NCBI GenBank assembly: GCA_018263655.1
Contig: JAANWY010000042.1
Coordinates: 1 to 7,436 of the forward strand
Direction: 5' to 3'
From: Anaerolineales bacterium
GTDB lineage: Bacteria; Chloroflexota; Anaerolineae; Epilineales; JAANWY01
DNA length: 7,436 bases
In this document: positions 3,847-7,436 of the stretch, in pieces
Numbering within the stretch: position 1 is the first letter of the stretch
How the letters are laid out: each line of letters begins with the position of its first letter
Notes under the pieces: generated by a model
Databases searched by the model: none
The model's input: only the letters and a program-made list of their open reading frames with translations
Told to the model about the DNA's origin: nothing
Made by a program: the position numbers and the translations under genes

Positions 3847-6800
3847 GGCCAATGACTGGAGCGCCTCATTGTTGGGGTCGAGCTCTAGGGCCTGGCGTGC
3901 GTTGTCTAGGGCGGCCGAGGCGTCGCCCTGCGCATTGTAGGCCAAGGCGAGGCCCTGGTACGCCTCCGTAGTCTGGGGGTTCAGCGATAACGCACGCTGA
4001 TATTCGTCGATTGCCGGCTGCATCTTGCCTCGAAGGCGGTAGATGTCGCCCAACAGCACGTGCGGCAATGGGTTGTTAGTGGCCAGTTGAGCCGCAACCT
4101 CCGCTTCGCGCTGCGCAGCATCGAGTTGGCCTTGCTGGTGATACAGAATGGCCAGGCGCTGGTGAGCGGCGACGTCCTTGGGCCGTTGATCAACGATGCC
4201 TAGATACTGCTCGATGGCTTTGTCCGTCTCTCCCTGGTATTCGTACAGGAGCGCAAGCCCACGGTACGCGTCGACGCGCTTCGGGTCAAGCCCCAGCGCT
4301 TCCTGATAGGCTTCAATGGCCTTGTCGGTTTGCCCCGCGTGTCGATACACTTCGCCCATATACACCTGGGTGTTGCTGTATATCGGATCTAGCTTTTTTG
4401 ACTTCTCGAGTTTAGTCAAGGCCTCGTCGAAGCGCCCCATCTGATCCAGCGTGACGGCCCATTCGTTGTGCAGGTGGGCTGCGTTGGGGGCCAGATTCGT
4501 CGCCTGATCGTGGTACTGCAACGCCATGTCGTACAGTTCCCGGCGTCGTTCTGGGACTTGAGTCGCCTGGGCCCATTGCTGATGCAGCCGCGCCAGGTTG
4601 GCGGCGTGGTCGGGGTTGAGTGGGTTCAAGCGCTGAGCATTCTCCAGCGCCTGCCGGCTCGCTTCAAACAGCCGATCACGCTCGGCGGGGTCGTTTGCGC
4701 TCCGAATCTTCTCCAGGTACGCCTTGCCGAGGAACAAGTAATAGTAGTCCTCGTCCGGTTGAAGTTCCAGCGCTTGTCGATAGGTGGCGATGGCGGCGTC
4801 GTATTGGCCATTGGAATGGTATCCATTCCACGCCTGTTTGTACATGATGTCCGCTTGCACGACTTCTAGGTTCGTGTCGTCGATCACCGCGAATACCAGG
4901 ATCGCCAAGATGGGGCTCAGCATAACGGGCCATCCGCTGTTCCACCAGAGGCTTGGTGTTGAGCGTCTCCATGTTAGTAGGGCTGCCACGGTGACCATGA
5001 CGGTGAAAAGAGCTACGTAGAAGAGGGTGATGTGCCCTGCGACTCGGCCAATGGCCTGGTCCAGTGTGACGTTGGATTGCGGGGTCAGCCGGCCGGCGAC
5101 AACGAGACCAAATCCGAGAAAGACGAACATCGTTGCGACTGTGTAGATTGCGAACGCCTGCCCCCACCAGCGCAGATCGCTGCTGGCGCCCGCTTGGGAG
5201 TGGCTGCTAGCCTCAGTCTGGCGGCGCCTGATCGTGGCCAGGCTGAGGAGCCCTGTCAGCAGCCAGACCAAACCGACTAGCCACACGGCAGCCGGCGACG
5301 TGACGAATTGACCGTTCTCCCATTTGGCAAACAGAGTGTGCCACACGATAGCCATAGGGCTGCTCTCGCGGGCTGGGTTCGTGACGTAATCGTAGACGAG
5401 GGTGACGAGGATGATGGCCCCGACGCCGGCTGCCGTGAGCGCTGCCTGCCACGGCCAGCCACTATCGTCGTCTGCGGCGCGCCGGCGGCTGTGTCGTGAG
5501 CGCCCCTTGGGGCGACTCGACGGCTGCGGTGCTGGTTCCGCAGTGAGCGCCGGCCGCTCGTGGACTAGGTAGCCGACAACGACCATCAGGCCGGCGTAGG
5601 TCCAGAACAGTGTTCGCGTGGCGGCGATGGCGATCCCGAAGTGGATTTCCACGAAGTGGCCGATGATGGCGGCCAGGAGCGCAATGAGCGTCAACTGGAA
5701 TGGGATGTCGGCCTCTGGGCGTTGGCGGCGGAGCAACGTCGCCCAGATCAGGTAGGTAAATAGCCCCACGATCATGCCGGCCGGCAGCGCTACACCGAAG
5801 AAGCGCGCCGTCCCGTCGGCTAGCCAGAAGCCGAGAACGGCCAGGACACCGCCGGCGGTGATCAACATCAGCAGGAGGTTGCGCTCGCGCGCATCCTCCA
5901 CCAGCCCCAACCACTTCAGGCCATAGTAGAAAACGCTGATGAAGAGCAAGAGATACGCTACAAACCCGACGATGCCGGTGATGACCAACGCGTCGAAGGT
6001 TTCGTTGTGCGATCGGTCCGGTGATGCGTTACGTGCTTCGTAGTGGGCGAGATCCGGTGGGTAGAACGGGTTGTAGGCCATGTGCATCGTCTCTGGCCCG
6101 TAGCCGATCAGTGTCCGGAACGGATCGGCCGTGATCATCTTGGTAGTCCCTTCCCAGATCAGCACACGCACCTTGCCAGTGCCGGTCTCGGTTTCGAAGA
6201 CGCGCCCCATGCGGCCGATGTACGGCATGTCCCTGAGCGGCTCTAACGGTGTACCAGGCAGGTTGAGTACAACCAGGAAGGCGGCCGCCAGCAGACCAAG
6301 CCCGACGATGCTGATGACCACCTTGCGATGACCTCGGGTCACGGCCCACAGCAGCAGGAAGACGAAGAGGCCGCCGAGCAGGCCGAGCAGGGGGCCTCGG
6401 CTTTGGCTGAATATGATCGCTAGCAGTTGCGCCAGGAAGATAAAGAGGTATCCGGTCGCCTCGATGAAGGGTGGTACGAGGTCGTCCTCGGCCTCAATCA
6501 GGTCGCTGAATCCTTCAAGCAGGCGCAGCAGAGTCAGTGGGACGACCATGATGAGGTAAGCGGCGACGAAGATGGAGTTGCCCATGCTGGAGGCGACGCG
6601 CTTCTGCACGTCGCCTAGCCAGGGGAGGGGGTCCAGACCATAGTGTTGGATGAGGCCGTACAGCGCGACGGGCAGGCTGGCCAGAATAGTAGCCGTGATC
6701 AACCGGTCGAGCTGCTCTCGAGTGCGCAGGCCTTGGAGAACCAGCAAGAAGACGATGACGTACGCTAGTGTCGTGTAGGTGCCTTGCAGGCGCTGGTAAG

Positions 6801-7182
6801 AGCCCCAGAAGCTGATACGCGGGATGATGGAGGCGATGGTGCTGATCAGGTAGATGGCGATTAGGAGAAGCGTCGGCAAGACCAGGGGCGTGCTGCGGAT
6901 GAGGTGCGTGAAGCGTGAAACGTGAAACGTGAAACGTGGTTCGTGTTGCGCGTTGTGTGTTCCGCCTCGCGCCCTGCGTTCCGCAGATGACGCGGCATCC
7001 AGCGCTTTGATGACCCAGGCGAGGGCCATGAAGAGCGCGATGGAGCGCAGCAGGGTCAGTTTATCGGGTTCGAAGACGCGGCTGGAGTAGACGTTGAAGA
7101 ATAGCGGCGTCGCGATTACGGCGGCGAGCCAGCCGGCTTCGATGACGTGGTCGCAGAAGACGCTCAGTTTAGTGGTCCGCAT
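3820..7182 (-). CDS. O-antigen ligase-like polytopic membrane protein with C-terminal TPR domain, 1120 aa
   Basis: Probable glycan ligase or polymerase that moves a polyprenyl-linked glycan to an acceptor on the outer face of the membrane. Residues 15-310 hold about eight or nine membrane segments. A large external loop (about 311-395) follows, with the Wzy_C/WaaL-type signature: VRVLIWEG with Arg339, the GYGPE stretch (360-364), and PDRSHNE with His392. Further membrane segments run from about 396 to 768, interrupted by a basic linker (555-569). Residues 780-1110 form about eight TPR-like helical repeats with A..Y..AL.L.P consensus, a protein-interaction tail predicted to extend from the last membrane segment. 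Fusions of Wzy_C and TPR modules are known in several phyla. The ATG at 7182 is favoured because the promoter lies just upstream, giving an almost leaderless mRNA, and the first residues fit the family. Residues about 74-92 are encoded by heptanucleotide repeat DNA. The next gene, a sugar-phosphate transferase, supports a glycan role. Acceptor and sugar cannot be read from sequence; TPR could bind either partner enzymes or the acceptor. Confidence 0.93.
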   Translation of the reverse strand: MRTTKLSVFCDHVIEAGWLAAVIATPLFFNVYSSRVFEPDKLTLLRSIALFMALAWVIKALDAASSAERRARGGTHNAQHEPRFTFHVSRFTHLIRSTPLVLPTLLLIAIYLISTIASIIPRISFWGSYQRLQGTYTTLAYVIVFLLVLQGLRTREQLDRLITATILASLPVALYGLIQHYGLDPLPWLGDVQKRVASSMGNSIFVAAYLIMVVPLTLLRLLEGFSDLIEAEDDLVPPFIEATGYLFIFLAQLLAIIFSQSRGPLLGLLGGLFVFLLLWAVTRGHRKVVISIVGLGLLAAAFLVVLNLPGTPLEPLRDMPYIGRMGRVFETETGTGKVRVLIWEGTTKMITADPFRTLIGYGPETMHMAYNPFYPPDLAHYEARNASPDRSHNETFDALVITGIVGFVAYLLLFISVFYYGLKWLGLVEDARERNLLLMLITAGGVLAVLGFWLADGTARFFGVALPAGMIVGLFTYLIWATLLRRQRPEADIPFQLTLIALLAAIIGHFVEIHFGIAIAATRTLFWTYAGLMVVVGYLVHERPALTAEPAPQPSSRPKGRSRHSRRRAADDDSGWPWQAALTAAGVGAIILVTLVYDYVTNPARESSPMAIVWHTLFAKWENGQFVTSPAAVWLVGLVWLLTGLLSLATIRRRQTEASSHSQAGASSDLRWWGQAFAIYTVATMFVFLGFGLVVAGRLTPQSNVTLDQAIGRVAGHITLFYVALFTVMVTVAALLTWRRSTPSLWWNSGWPVMLSPILAILVFAVIDDTNLEVVQADIMYKQAWNGYHSNGQYDAAIATYRQALELQPDEDYYYLFLGKAYLEKIRSANDPAERDRLFEASRQALENAQRLNPLNPDHAANLARLHQQWAQATQVPERRRELYDMALQYHDQATNLAPNAAHLHNEWAVTLDQMGRFDEALTKLEKSKKLDPIYSNTQVYMGEVYRHAGQTDKAIEAYQEALGLDPKRVDAYRGLALLYEYQGETDKAIEQYLGIVDQRPKDVAAHQRLAILYHQQGQLDAAQREAEVAAQLATNNPLPHVLLGDIYRLRGKMQPAIDEYQRALSLNPQTTEAYQGLALAYNAQGDASAALDNARQALELDPNNEALQSLAQSLEQQSP
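6907..6962. repeat. Heptanucleotide repeat (cgtgaaa-type) inside the ligase gene
   Basis: Eight consecutive 7-bp units starting at 6907, three of them perfect cgtgaaa (6914-6934) and the rest degraded (cgtgaag, cgtggtt, cgtgttg, cgcgttg, tgtgttc). On the coding strand this is cacgtttcacgtttcac-type sequence, translated as roughly residues 74-92 (HEPRFTFHVSRFTHL region) in the linker between the second and third membrane segments. The sequence looks like intergenic repeat DNA captured in frame. Confidence 0.85.
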
Positions 7183-7191
7183 GATGGGACA

Positions 7192-7220
7192 ATTATATGC
7201 GACCGCTCATAGTCTGGCAA
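7192..7220 (-). promoter_or_regulatory. Sigma70-type promoter, probably leaderless, for the ligase gene
   Basis: On the minus strand TTGCCA (7220-7215), 17-bp spacer (7214-7198), TATAAT (7197-7192). The -10 is perfect and the -35 matches 5 of 6. Only 9 nt separate the -10 from the ATG at 7182, so transcription should start 2-3 nt before the ATG or at it. There is no room for a Shine-Dalgarno sequence and none is seen. This promoter may also serve the downstream genes. Confidence 0.82.
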
Positions 7221-7277
7221 GCCGCGCTGCTACCAGGGCAGACACTCAAGGTGCATAGGCGGACGTTTTGCTACATG

Positions 7278-7321
7278 ATGGCCTACCGCCTGCATGGCCT
7301 ACCGCCTGAAACAAGTTTCAG
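7278..7321. repeat. 16-bp tandem duplication and adjoining palindrome
   Basis: atggcctaccgcctg is repeated in tandem at 7278 and 7294 (period 16). It runs directly into the palindrome CTGAAAC-aa-GTTTCAG (7306-7321). The pair lies about 60-100 bp upstream of the ligase promoter -35. A regulator binding site is possible for the palindrome, but its distance from the promoter and the repeat-rich setting make a repeat remnant as likely. Confidence 0.65.
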
Positions 7322-7332
7322 CGTCCAGGCGA

Positions 7333-7436
7333 CGTCCTGAGCTTGTCGAAGGGGGTCCGTCGAAGGGTTCGAGAGGTGTCTTCTCAATATATGGGGGGAC
7401 ATGTAGGACGATTTGGTAAATCGTCGGGTCGAAATA
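7333..7436. repeat. Repeat-rich right edge: gtcgaaggg copies and a REP-like hairpin
   Basis: cctgagcttgtcgaaggg (7337-7354) is followed by a second partial copy ccgtcgaagggttcg (7358-7372). Further right, GACGATTT-ggt-AAATCGTC (7407-7425) forms an 8-bp hairpin with a 3-nt loop. The region encodes nothing convincing and continues past the window. These look like dispersed short palindromic repeats; family not assigned. Confidence 0.6.

Overview
The window reads as a GC-rich bacterial chromosome segment with every convincing gene on the minus strand. Protein styles (a WecA/TagO-like sugar-phosphate transferase, an O-antigen-ligase domain fused to a TPR tail, a Pro/Thr-linker lipoprotein cyclophilin, a short Flp-type prepilin) and the density of small palindromic intergenic repeats fit a Chloroflexota-like (Anaerolineae/Caldilineae-type) genome. 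That assignment is inference; no rRNA or marker gene is present.

Layout, in the direction of transcription (right to left). 7436-7183 is an upstream region with small repeats and a strong sigma70-type promoter that probably yields a leaderless mRNA. 7182-3820 encodes a 1120-residue polytopic membrane protein with an O-antigen ligase (Wzy_C-type) core and a C-terminal TPR array. 3819-3669 is an invaded intergenic gap. 3668-2679 encodes a 329-residue polyprenyl-phosphate sugar-1-phosphate transferase. 2690-2497 is a palindromic miniature element with 8-bp flanking duplications. 2379-1297 encodes a lipoprotein cyclophilin (peptidyl-prolyl isomerase). 1148-933 encodes a 71-residue Flp-type prepilin. 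From 863 a consensus promoter drives a T-box riboswitch with intact antiterminator and terminator, ending at 495. 494-1 contains no gene, only an inverted repeat and a compound tandem-repeat array.

The first two genes plausibly act together in building and transferring lipid-linked glycans outside the membrane. The cyclophilin and prepilin are also exported or surface proteins, so the locus looks like a cell-surface assembly cluster.

The most notable result is that small repeats sit at the stop codons of three consecutive genes. The transferase appears to use the TAA in the terminal inverted repeat of an IS66-like miniature element as its stop codon. The ligase/TPR gene and the cyclophilin gene each have their last codons plus stop duplicated on the far side of a short palindromic insert. 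The second notable result is a complete T-box leader that carries a roughly 98-nt simple-sequence hairpin and is followed by 494 nt without a gene.
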